From assembly GCA_900768725.1 (NCBI GenBank), contig CAAGDU010000012.1, positions 1-11,674 of the forward strand: 11,674 bases of DNA, given 5' to 3'. A model generated the notes under the pieces. It saw nothing but the letters and a program-made list of their open reading frames with translations. It had not been told where the DNA came from and did not search any database. This DNA comes from Bacteroidales bacterium. GTDB taxonomy: Bacteria; Bacteroidota; Bacteroidia; Bacteroidales; Paludibacteraceae. Shown one piece after another: positions 1-5,754 of this stretch. The stretch's first letter is position 1. Each line of letters starts with the position of its first letter. Both the position numbers and the translations under genes were made by a program.

Positions 1-1096
1 CCATCGGCTGGTTCAGGGCGATACGCACGGCATCGCCCTCGCCCGCGTTGCGCAACTCCTCGGGAATCAGCAACGCAGGGTTGCTGTCCATCTTCTCTAT
101 CCAGATACCGTCTTGGTTGATTTTGCACTTGATGTTGCGGTCTGCCGAGCAACTAACGCCCAGTCCAATCGGGCAACTTGCGCCGTGGCGAGGCAGGCGT
201 ACCACACGCACGTCATGTGCCATGTATTTCCCGCCGAACTGTGCGCCCAATCCTATCTTATATGCCTCTTGCAGCAGTTGTTTCTCCAACTCCACATCGC
301 GGAATGCGCGACCCGTCTCATCGCCCGTAGTCGGCAGATTATCATAGTAATGCGTCGATGCCAACTTCACCGTCAGCAGGTTCTTCTCCGCGCTCGTACC
401 GCCTATCACGATGGCGATATGATACGGAGGACAAGCCGCCGTACCGAGACTCTTCATCTTCTCCACGAGGAACGGAATCAGCGTCCCGGGGTTCTGAATA
501 CGCGCCTTCGTCTCCTGATACAGATAGGTCTTGTTCGCGCTGCCGCCGCCTTTCGTCACGCACAGGAAGCGGTACTCCATCCCCTCCGTCGCCTCGATGT
601 CTATCTGCGCGGGCAGGTTGCATTTCGTGTTCACCTCCTCGTACATCGACAGCGGCGCGTTCTGCGAATAGCGCAGGTTATCAGTCGTGTACGTGTTGAA
701 GACACCCTTGCTCAGTGCCTCCTCGTCGCAGTACCCCGTCCACACCTGCTGACCTTTCTCGCCGTGGATGATGGCGGTTCCCGTGTCCTGACACAGCGGC
801 AACTGCCCTTTGCATGCTACCTCCGCGTTGCGCAGGAAGGTCAGTGCCACGTACTTGTCGTTGGCGCTTGCCTCGGGGTCGCGCAGTATCTTCGCCACCT
901 GCTCGTTGTGCGAACGGCGAAGCATGAAACTCACATCGTGGAACGCCTGTTGCGCCATCAGCGTCAAGCCCTCTGCATCCACTTTCAGCATCGGATGTCC
1001 TTCGAACTCGCCAACCGACACATGGTCTTTGGTCAGCAGATAATACTCCGTCTCGTCTTTACCCACCTGAAACATAGGTGCATACTTAAATTCCAT
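1..1096 (-). CDS. fumA: Class I fumarate hydratase (4Fe-4S), 5' part, runs off the left edge
   Basis: Class I fumarases interconvert fumarate and malate with an oxygen-sensitive 4Fe-4S cluster; in anaerobic Bacteroidales they serve the reductive branch leading to succinate. I translated the minus strand from ATG at 1094-1096; 365 codons stay open to the window edge, against roughly 550 in the full family. The translation shows the family hallmarks: LPLCQDTGTA (Cys102), GTAACPPYH (Cys222) and GLGVSCSADR (Cys316). These three cysteines correspond to the cluster ligands of E. coli FumA (family knowledge). Other signatures are KGGGSANKTYLYQ near 182-194 and IGGTSAEKNLL near 231-241. The last visible residues, VRIALNQPM, match the join to the C-terminal domain, which lies outside the window. 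The gene is monocistronic at its 5' end, with a promoter about 44-75 bp upstream, and diverges from tRNA-Lys. The family assignment is firm; choosing fumA over fumB is only a naming matter. Confidence 0.93.
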   Translation of the reverse strand, partial: MEFKYAPMFQVGKDETEYYLLTKDHVSVGEFEGHPMLKVDAEGLTLMAQQAFHDVSFMLRRSHNEQVAKILRDPEASANDKYVALTFLRNAEVACKGQLPLCQDTGTAIIHGEKGQQVWTGYCDEEALSKGVFNTYTTDNLRYSQNAPLSMYEEVNTKCNLPAQIDIEATEGMEYRFLCVTKGGGSANKTYLYQETKARIQNPGTLIPFLVEKMKSLGTAACPPYHIAIVIGGTSAEKNLLTVKLASTHYYDNLPTTGDETGRAFRDVELEKQLLQEAYKIGLGAQFGGKYMAHDVRVVRLPRHGASCPIGLGVSCSADRNIKCKINQDGIWIEKMDSNPALLIPEELRNAGEGDAVRIALNQPM

Positions 1097-1139
1097 ATCT
1101 GTACTTGTTTGATTATATACAATACTAAAAATTGGCTTG

Positions 1140-1171
1140 CAAAGATACGAAAAAAAACGAATATACACAAG
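1140..1171 (-). promoter_or_regulatory. Bacteroidota-type promoter of the fumarase gene
   Basis: On the minus strand the -7 element TATCTTTG (1140-1147) matches TAnnTTTG exactly. A CTTG at 1168-1171 stands 20 bp upstream, one base off the -33 consensus TTTG. Transcription would start near 1133, giving a leader of about 35-40 nt before the ATG at 1096. No Shine-Dalgarno site is visible, which is normal for this phylum. Confidence 0.65.
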
Positions 1172-1213
1172 AAAATCAAGAAAAAATGCACCTCCCCTTA
1201 ATTTTTTTGCTTG

Positions 1214-1266
1214 AAAATTTGGTCATATCAAAAAAAAGCAGTACCTTTGCACTCGCTTTTGAAAAA
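1214..1266 (+). repeat. 53-bp tRNA promoter module, copy 1 (inverted relative to copy 2)
   Basis: This block matches the minus strand of 2867-2919 at 50 of 53 positions, without gaps. The only differences are three bases (GTC here, CGT in the other copy) just after the TTTG element. The block contains the -33 element, an A8 tract, the -7 element and the initial transcribed bases, so it is a duplicated or strongly conserved promoter module and not a random repeat. Confidence 0.9.
1218..1249 (+). promoter_or_regulatory. Promoter of tRNA-Lys
   Basis: TTTG (1218-1221), then exactly 20 bp, then TACCTTTG (1242-1249): a full match to the Bacteroidota housekeeping consensus. Transcription should begin near 1255, leaving about 120 nt of leader before the tRNA. 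That is much longer than the roughly 20-nt leader of tRNA-His, which uses the same promoter module. Confidence 0.85.
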
Positions 1267-1340
1267 CGGGACCATCCCGCATGAATATATGAGCGAATCA
1301 AGAGCCTGCAAGACGGAGATATAAACCCGCAACGCCCTCT

Positions 1341-1368
1341 TAATTCTTAATTCATAATTCTTAATAAA
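1341..1368 (+). repeat. 14-bp tandem repeat (two copies) in the tRNA-Lys leader
   Basis: TAATTCTTAATTCA (1341-1354) is followed at once by TAATTCTTAATAAA (1355-1368), identical for the first 11 bases. It lies just upstream of the tRNA 5' end and is AT-only apart from three C residues. It may be simple replication slippage; no function can be read from it. Confidence 0.65.
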
Positions 1369-1375
1369 AAAAGCC

Positions 1376-1448
1376 GTCTCCCTAGCTCAGTTGGTAGAGC
1401 AACTGACTCTTAATCAGTGGGTCGAGAGTTCGAGCCTCTCGGGGGACA
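1376..1448 (+). tRNA. tRNA-Lys (anticodon CTT)
   Basis: The full cloverleaf can be folded by eye. The acceptor GTCTCCC (1376-1382) pairs with GGGGGAC (1441-1447) with one T-G wobble. The D stem is GCTC/GAGC. The anticodon stem ACTGA/TCAGT closes the loop CTCTTAA, giving anticodon CTT (Lys, codon AAG). The T stem GAGAG/CTCTC closes the loop TTCGAGC. The discriminator is A1448, and CCA is not fully encoded (CA follows). An integrase remnant lies about 320 bp downstream, and tRNA 3' ends are common integration sites, so this tRNA is a plausible former attachment site. I found no second copy of its 3' end in the window. Confidence 0.96.
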
Positions 1449-1473
1449 CAAAGAACATATTTTGTTGATAATG

Positions 1474-1517
1474 AATAGGTTATATACCAGAAAGGTATAT
1501 GACTTATTCTTTTTTTT
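1474..1517 (+). terminator. Intrinsic terminator of tRNA-Lys
   Basis: The arms AATAGGTTATATACC (1474-1488) and GGTATATGACTTATT (1494-1508) pair over 15 bp including two G-T wobbles, with a 5-nt loop. A CTTTTTTTT run follows at 1509-1517. The position, 25 bp after the tRNA, fits termination of its transcript. The stem is AT-rich but long. Confidence 0.8.
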
Positions 1518-1611
1518 ATTGTGGTTTTTGACAAAAATAAGCCGTATAAACCGAAGAAAAGGCGATTTGAATAGTATTTGATACCTATTTCACACCTATT
1601 AGTTAAACGAA

Positions 1612-1634
1612 AAACTTTGCACAAACTTTGCACA
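1612..1634. repeat. 11-bp tandem repeat AACTTTGCACA, possible integrase arm sites
   Basis: AAACTTTGCACA occurs at 1612-1623 and again at 1623-1634, overlapping by one base, so the period is 11 bp (about one helical turn). Short direct repeats between int and the attachment site are typical arm-type binding sites for tyrosine recombinases (family knowledge). The assignment here is inference from position only. Confidence 0.5.
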
Positions 1635-1705
1635 CAAAATTGCATTTGCTGTTAGACAGTACAAGTGATAACTGCAAACAAAAATAGTCCCTCCTCCGAC
1701 ACCTT

Positions 1706-1735
1706 TTCCCTACTTTCAGTAGGGGATATTTTTTT
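1706..1735 (+). terminator. Rho-independent terminator reading toward the integrase remnant
   Basis: TTCCCTAC (1706-1713) pairs with GTAGGGGA (1719-1726) over 8 bp with one wobble and a 5-nt loop, then TATTTTTTT follows. The T tract serves only plus-strand transcripts. No plus-strand gene precedes it apart from tRNA-Lys, which has its own terminator, so it is either a leftover of the element or a second stop for read-through. Confidence 0.6.
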
Positions 1736-1767
1736 CTGCAACTATTGTCCTCGGCTCTCTGATTATA

Positions 1768-2625
1768 TCAAGAACTCCCATTTTTGACGAAAAAAGTTGT
1801 GTCAAGCCAAGTTGCGTACCCGTTAGTAACCAAGTTGTAACCGCGCAAAATGGGGCGTATCAGCGAGGAATAGACAAACTCGCACACCATAACCATCTCA
1901 GGACGCACGCGCTCGTAGTAGTCCCGTATCTGCCGACGTTGCTCAAAAGGTATCAGTACGCGCTTTTTCTCTTGCCGTTTCTTGGTTTTTATCAACTCAA
2001 AATGGTTCTCCTTAATGTAGCATTTGTCTTTTGCCCACGCAAAGAAAGCGCGGGTCATCTTCAACATATTGTTATAGGTGGTCGTATTCGGGTGGGTGTG
2101 ATAATAGTCGTCCATGTAGGACACCGCCAGCAGACGATTAAAGAAGATACACTTGCAGTTCGGGACTTTCGCTTGGAGCCACTTGCCGAAGATATTGGCA
2201 AAGCTCCTATAACTGCGCATGGTCTCTTTCTTCAACTCACGCGCGCGGTCTTCTATATATAGTTGCAGCACCTCGCTCATTTGGGTGTAATACCGAGAAC
2301 TCTCGTTCTCCCCGAATGGAGTCCACCCGCCGGCAAGTTTCGCGTTTATATCACAGACTATCTCGTTGGCTGCCACCTTAAACTCCGACTGCCGCGCATA
2401 TCGTTTCCGCAGCATGTTCAACTTCATACGCTTGCGCTCCATGCGGTCGCTGTCGGGGTTGAGAACATAATACTCCACAAACCATCCCATAGCATTGTGC
2501 ATAAGCACAGCGGGCATATAGCGCAGGTGGTACTCCGCCGTCTGAGAGAGACGACTGCCAACCTGTGCAGAAATTCTTCGGGGAGAATCAGACTTTGAAA
2601 CCTTGATTTTTTGGGCAGACGGCAT
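1768..2625 (-). CDS. Tyrosine recombinase/integrase remnant, catalytic domain missing
   Basis: This 285-residue protein resembles the N-terminal two thirds of Bacteroidota phage-type integrases (usually about 380-420 residues). Residues about 45-100 resemble the N-terminal region of the family (FVEYYVLNPDSDRMERKRMK). Residues about 115-205 fit the SAM-like core-binding domain (YIEDR..ELKKETMRSYRSF.., then TRAFFAWA). The catalytic domain begins at about 225, and SSLIRP at 253-258 places the first catalytic arginine at Arg257. Similarity then stops: the remaining 27 residues are unlike the family, and the HxxR box and the nucleophilic tyrosine are absent. No other frame downstream restores them. 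As it stands it cannot catalyse strand exchange; it could at most bind DNA. The start at ATG 2625 sits right after a hairpin; Met37 is an alternative. It lies between tRNA-Lys and tRNA-His and is probably a decayed element end. Confidence 0.75.
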   Translation of the reverse strand: MPSAQKIKVSKSDSPRRISAQVGSRLSQTAEYHLRYMPAVLMHNAMGWFVEYYVLNPDSDRMERKRMKLNMLRKRYARQSEFKVAANEIVCDINAKLAGGWTPFGENESSRYYTQMSEVLQLYIEDRARELKKETMRSYRSFANIFGKWLQAKVPNCKCIFFNRLLAVSYMDDYYHTHPNTTTYNNMLKMTRAFFAWAKDKCYIKENHFELIKTKKRQEKKRVLIPFEQRRQIRDYYERVRPEMVMVCEFVYSSLIRPILRGYNLVTNGYATWLDTTFFVKNGSS

Positions 2626-2631
2626 TTTTTT

Positions 2632-2663
2632 TCTTCGGGTAGTCAGTTCAGACTATCCGAAGA
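2632..2663. repeat. 13-bp inverted repeat just upstream of the integrase start
   Basis: TCTTCGGGTAGTC (2632-2644) and GACTATCCGAAGA (2651-2663) are complementary at 12 of 13 positions, the exception being a wobble, around a 6-nt loop. On the integrase (minus) strand the stem ends 6 nt before the ATG, so it would cover the ribosome-loading region. It could be an operator, a translational block or a recombinase site. A weak -7-like TATCTTTT (2663-2670) abuts it. Confidence 0.7.
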
Positions 2664-2782
2664 AAAGATACCTACTTACAATCCTTTGATGAAAAGCGAC
2701 GAAAACCGAAAGAAAAATTGGCACGATTACGGCACGGTTTTTCTGCTTCACTTTAATGTAACTTGCTGATTTTCAGCACTTG

Positions 2783-2856
2783 GGTGGAATGTGGGGCTCG
2801 AACCCACGACACTCGGAACCACAATCCGATGCTCTGCCAACTGAGCTAAGACCACC
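2783..2856 (-). tRNA. tRNA-His (anticodon GTG), acceptor stem with two mismatches
   Basis: Read on the minus strand, the D stem is GCTC/GAGC. The anticodon stem TCGGA/TCCGA closes loop TTGTGGT, anticodon GTG. The T stem GTGGG/CCCAC closes TTCGAGC. The extra 5' G (G-1 at 2856) opposite discriminator C (2783) is the histidine identity signature. The acceptor GTGGTCT (2855-2849) against ATTCCAC (2790-2784) gives only five pairs: positions 5-68 are U-U and 6-67 are C-U. All other arms are perfect, so the gene is probably functional or only recently damaged. Its promoter is a twin of the tRNA-Lys promoter. Confidence 0.93.
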
Positions 2857-2866
2857 ATAAACGCTC

Positions 2867-2919
2867 TTTTTCAAAAGCGAGTGCAAAGGTACTGCTTTTT
2901 TTTGATATACGCAAATTTT
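2867..2919 (-). repeat. 53-bp tRNA promoter module, copy 2
   Basis: Minus-strand copy of the block at 1214-1266, 50 of 53 identical. The two copies face each other about 1.6 kb apart, with both tRNA genes and the integrase remnant between them. Homologous recombination between such inverted copies would invert the intervening segment while leaving each tRNA with an intact promoter. Confidence 0.9.
2884..2915 (-). promoter_or_regulatory. Promoter of tRNA-His
   Basis: On the minus strand TTTG (2912-2915), 20 bp, then TACCTTTG (2884-2891): an exact consensus match with the same spacing as for tRNA-Lys. Transcription should start near 2878, leaving a leader of about 20 nt before the mature tRNA. 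Confidence 0.85.
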
Positions 2920-2955
2920 TCTGTATTTTTTTTGAAAAAATATACAAATGCAACG

Positions 2956-2989
2956 ATATTAAAAGAGACTACCCTCCCGGGTAGTCTCT
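2956..2989 (-). terminator. Terminator of the Sus-like operon
   Basis: AGAGACTACCC (2964-2974) and GGGTAGTCTCT (2979-2989) form a perfect 11-bp stem with a 4-nt loop. Read on the minus strand the stem is followed by TTTTAATAT. It stands about 42 bp after the stop codon of the last operon gene and also separates the operon from tRNA-His downstream. Confidence 0.85.
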
Positions 2990-3031
2990 AAAATGGCGAT
3001 TGTTTACCTAATAGTTAATGGGTAATGTAAA

Positions 3032-4006
3032 TTAGTCCTCAATCTTCGTACCCAAAACGTTGAGTTTCTGACCATTCACACTGATAACGAGTTGTCCGTT
3101 CTCGATGGTCTTCACAGCAACGATCTTCACCTCGGTGTTCTTGATAGCTGTTTCAGTGTTGCAAAGCGTATAACGACCATTGCTGTAGTCAATGTTGATT
3201 ACCTCTGTGCTGTCCAATGTGATATTATTGTTATCATACCAAACCTCGTTGCCCTCAGCGTCAAGGGTATCAGCCTTCAACTGGATTTGGTTGCTCCAGT
3301 CGGTATCGCCTACGGCTTTGAACTTGAATGCCTTTTTCTCGAAGCTATCGAAGGTATAAGAATAAACCATCGTCTCCTCGTTCAGTTCCATGGGCACACC
3401 TTCTGCCCAGTTGTTGAAGTCGCCGATGATAGCGGGAGCGAAATACGTTGAGAAGTCAGCGGGGTCGCTACCGCAGATCGGGGCTTTGAGGTTTACCGTA
3501 TATTTGTGAGGAATCTCAGCCACACAAGGAGAGTTGTGGAGTTTGAAATAAGCTGAGATGAGCACAACAGGCTCTGCCGTAGAATAACCTTTCAGGTTAG
3601 ACTCTCCGGAGTAGCCGGCAGTAATCTCCACCGTACCGGAAACCACTGTCCAAGAATCTACATCACCGGTTTGGTAGTCCCACGAGAAAGAGCCGTCCTT
3701 CTTGAGTTGCACGGGCTTACCCTCGATAACTGCACTCGAGTCGGTAACTGCTACAACATACCAGCCTTCGAAATTATCCACAGGCTCGAATTTTGTCATA
3801 GTGGTAACGTCTTTATCATTCCAACCATTGTAGGAACCAATGAAAACGACGTCGTTGCAGACTTCTTCTTCGAAGTACACAGCCACGCAGAGTTGCCCTG
3901 CGTCGTAGTAGTTGGCAAGATCAGCAGCCTTAGGAGCCACCTCTTTCGATGCGAACATGCTAACCGAAGCGAGCAGTGCTGCAAACATAACAGTAAGTTT
4001 TTTCAT
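3032..4006 (-). CDS. Secreted SusE/F-position protein with two putative glycan-binding modules
   Basis: This 324-residue protein is the last gene of the Sus-like operon, 40 bp after susD. Residues 1-19 form a classical signal peptide (MKKLTVMFAALLASVSMFA) without a lipobox cysteine, so it is predicted to be exported but not lipidated, unlike SusE and SusF of B. thetaiotaomicron. Two segments carry the phrase seen in starch-binding CBM48/CBM20-like and related beta-sandwich modules: VVFIGSYNGWND (53-64) and AIIGDFNNWAEGVPM (192-206, with FKFKAVGDTDW at 227-237). I infer two tandem domains of about 120 residues each. The tail from about 287 (ENGQLVI, NGQKLNVLG) resembles the short C-terminal tails of Bacteroidales secreted proteins that may be type IX sorting signals. 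The likely role is to hold alpha-glucan near the SusCD complex. Export route and ligand are inferred. Confidence 0.8.
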   Translation of the reverse strand: MKKLTVMFAALLASVSMFASKEVAPKAADLANYYDAGQLCVAVYFEEEVCNDVVFIGSYNGWNDKDVTTMTKFEPVDNFEGWYVVAVTDSSAVIEGKPVQLKKDGSFSWDYQTGDVDSWTVVSGTVEITAGYSGESNLKGYSTAEPVVLISAYFKLHNSPCVAEIPHKYTVNLKAPICGSDPADFSTYFAPAIIGDFNNWAEGVPMELNEETMVYSYTFDSFEKKAFKFKAVGDTDWSNQIQLKADTLDAEGNEVWYDNNNITLDSTEVINIDYSNGRYTLCNTETAIKNTEVKIVAVKTIENGQLVISVNGQKLNVLGTKIED

Positions 4007-4020
4007 AATGTTTTTAGTTT

Positions 4021-4043
4021 TTAGTTAATTGTTGATTGTTGAT
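4021..4043 (-). repeat. CAATCAA-type leader motif upstream of the last operon gene
   Basis: On the minus strand the leader reads ATCAACAATCAA followed by an AACTAA stretch. The same arrangement occurs at 9872-9893 in front of the first gene of the operon: 12 bases are identical, and both copies end in TAACTAA (a 7-base match) at about the same spacing. Such G-poor, unstructured leaders probably aid translation in a phylum that makes little use of Shine-Dalgarno pairing. Confidence 0.5.
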
Positions 4044-4046
4044 ATT

Positions 4047-5720
4047 TTAATAGCCATCGCCATTCGTTTTCTTGTAGTTGGTGTTGGTTGCCTTATCGTC
4101 GTTGGGGATAGGATACCAATTCCATTTTTCTTCAGCGGATTTGAATCCTGCATTGGATGTTTGTCCGTTTCGTCCTTCCCAATGGTAACTGTTGGCATCT
4201 GCCTTGGGTCCTGCGAATCGGTTGAAACGAATCAGGTCGGAGCGTCGGTGTCCTTCGCAATAGAACTCACGGCAGTACTCATCGCAGAGAGTAGCCTCAT
4301 CGAGTTTAGCCAATGGCACGGCGTTGGCGCGCTTGCGGATCACATCATTGATGACCACCAAAGCATCTGCCGTTTTGCCTGTACGGAAAAGGGCTTCCGC
4401 CTTAATCATATAGGCTTCAGCAATGCGCAACCAAGGCAGGTCTGTATCGGGCCAAGAGGGGTCTCCGGAGAGGCTAACGCTCTTGTTGGGGTTTTCGCTT
4501 GTAGAATACACACCGGTAAACTTCAGTACGGACCAAGACTTATAGAAGTTTGCATCCATATTGCCACTCAATTCCCAACCAGTGGCAGGTCTATCGCTAT
4601 TCACACTATCAGTAGCGGAGCACATGATAGCACGGTCATCACCCAGCAGTTGGGGCATGTGGTATTCGTCAGTTTTGATATTCTCTGCTTGGTCTTGGCT
4701 AACAAACTTGTAAACGAACTCGGGGCTGGAGCGGAAACATTTCCACGAGGCATCGGATCCTGCGGGCACCATACCTGCGTCGCGCACCATATTTATCACG
4801 AAGCGTGAGCCTCCCCACGATTGGCAATAGACACCGTCTTGATAAGCGAGGAGCATGATTTCCTTCTCTGCTCCATTGCGGTTGTTGTCGCCCATAAAGA
4901 GTTGCTGGTAAGCGGAGTAGCGTATTGTGCCATCGCCCGACATCACGGAGTTGGTATGGAGTGCATACGGACCTTTGAGTGCTTCTTCAGCAGCAGCCAA
5001 TGCTTCATTCCATGCGGGTGTGCCAGTGTAGATTTCTGCATTGATATATGTGCGTGCCAGCAGCAGCCAAGCGGCATAGCGGTCAACGCGATAGATGCTG
5101 AGTCGCTGTTCGGGCAGGAGTGTGGTCAGTTCTTTGAGTTCAGCCACCAGCCACTCGTAGAGTTCTGGGCGCTCTTTGAACTCGGGCAGTTCGCTTGATT
5201 CTTTGGTATTGAAAGGAATCACCTTAAACATATCCAAGAGATACCAATAGTTGAAAGCACGTATGAAACGTACTTCAGCGCGTTGCTGCAAGGTTTTCTC
5301 ATCGGTAGCATTCTCGGTATAGGAGAGGAAGTGGTTGCAGATTTTGATGTCGATATTAAGACGGTAGTAAAGACCTTTTACCAAGGCATTGTCTCCGTTC
5401 CAGTTCATGACACGTATGTCTGCCAATCCTACGTCGTTCCAAATCCACCAACCTTCATCGGTACCGAACTCGTTGAGTTCCCACATCATACGGTAGAATG
5501 ATGAAGTACCCTCGTCCAAGTCGTCGATATCGCAGTCGCCTTGGGGTCCTTTTTGTCCAGTGGTCGCCAAGGTGGCGTAACATTTAGAGAAGACAGCATC
5601 CTGATTGAAGGAGGTAGCAGAGTGCTTGTCGATAGGTTCTGTATTGAGGTCTTGTACGCAAGAGGTGAATCCAGCGACTACTCCAAAAACAAGAACTACA
5701 TATTTCCAATTGTTTTTCAT
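4047..5720 (-). CDS. susD: SusD-family starch-binding outer-membrane lipoprotein
   Basis: SusD proteins sit on the cell surface as the lid of a SusC transporter and deliver glycan to it. The 557-residue length fits (B. thetaiotaomicron SusD is 551). The signal peptide ends in lipobox GFTSC (Cys21). Alignment from memory to B. thetaiotaomicron SusD is collinear: TGQKG (54-58), DEGTSSFYR (69-77), TDEGWWIW (87-94), LPWLRIAEAY (428-437) and EFYCEGHRRSDLIRF (485-499). The starch-contact residues largely persist: Asp69 and Arg77 (SusD D73 and R81), Trp92 and Trp94 (W96 and W98), Trp302 in place of Tyr296, and Trp326 (W320). The last two keep the exact 24-residue spacing. Asn101 is not kept in an ungapped alignment (Val97). 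The aromatic arc argues for a starch-like alpha-glucan. It lies 34 bp after susC in the same operon. Confidence 0.95.
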   Translation of the reverse strand: MKNNWKYVVLVFGVVAGFTSCVQDLNTEPIDKHSATSFNQDAVFSKCYATLATTGQKGPQGDCDIDDLDEGTSSFYRMMWELNEFGTDEGWWIWNDVGLADIRVMNWNGDNALVKGLYYRLNIDIKICNHFLSYTENATDEKTLQQRAEVRFIRAFNYWYLLDMFKVIPFNTKESSELPEFKERPELYEWLVAELKELTTLLPEQRLSIYRVDRYAAWLLLARTYINAEIYTGTPAWNEALAAAEEALKGPYALHTNSVMSGDGTIRYSAYQQLFMGDNNRNGAEKEIMLLAYQDGVYCQSWGGSRFVINMVRDAGMVPAGSDASWKCFRSSPEFVYKFVSQDQAENIKTDEYHMPQLLGDDRAIMCSATDSVNSDRPATGWELSGNMDANFYKSWSVLKFTGVYSTSENPNKSVSLSGDPSWPDTDLPWLRIAEAYMIKAEALFRTGKTADALVVINDVIRKRANAVPLAKLDEATLCDEYCREFYCEGHRRSDLIRFNRFAGPKADANSYHWEGRNGQTSNAGFKSAEEKWNWYPIPNDDKATNTNYKKTNGDGY

Positions 5721-5754
5721 AATGTATTGTCCGTTAATGATTTATTGAATTAGA

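Larger units (their letters stand above)
1449..1767. other. Gene-poor segment between tRNA-Lys and the integrase remnant
   Basis: These 319 bp hold no credible gene. They contain the tRNA-Lys terminator, an 11-bp tandem repeat at 1612-1634 and a second hairpin terminator at 1706-1735. I read the minus strand in all frames for the missing integrase catalytic domain (the HxxR and Tyr region) and saw nothing like it. The composition is AT-rich. The segment is probably the residual end of an integrated element between its attachment site and its integrase gene. Confidence 0.5.

Noticed and set aside
113..1201. Long plus-strand reading frame of 362 codons
   Set aside because: It is antisense to the fumarase gene, whose minus-strand translation carries all family motifs. 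The plus-strand product is rich in Arg, His and Leu with no recognisable domain.
1382..1645. Minus-strand 87-codon frame
   Set aside because: It runs through the tRNA-Lys gene in reverse (the PREARTLDPLIKSQL phrase is a well-known tRNA artefact) and through its terminator.
1449..1767. Displaced remnant of the integrase catalytic domain
   Set aside because: All minus-strand frames were read; no HxxR-like or catalytic-tyrosine context appears.
2764..2778. TGCTGA/TCAGCA hairpin just after tRNA-His as a terminator
   Set aside because: Only six base pairs with a 3-nt loop and no T tract on the minus strand.
4029..4808. Plus-strand reading frame of 259 codons
   Set aside because: Antisense to susD; it arises from codon bias of the real gene and has no family features.
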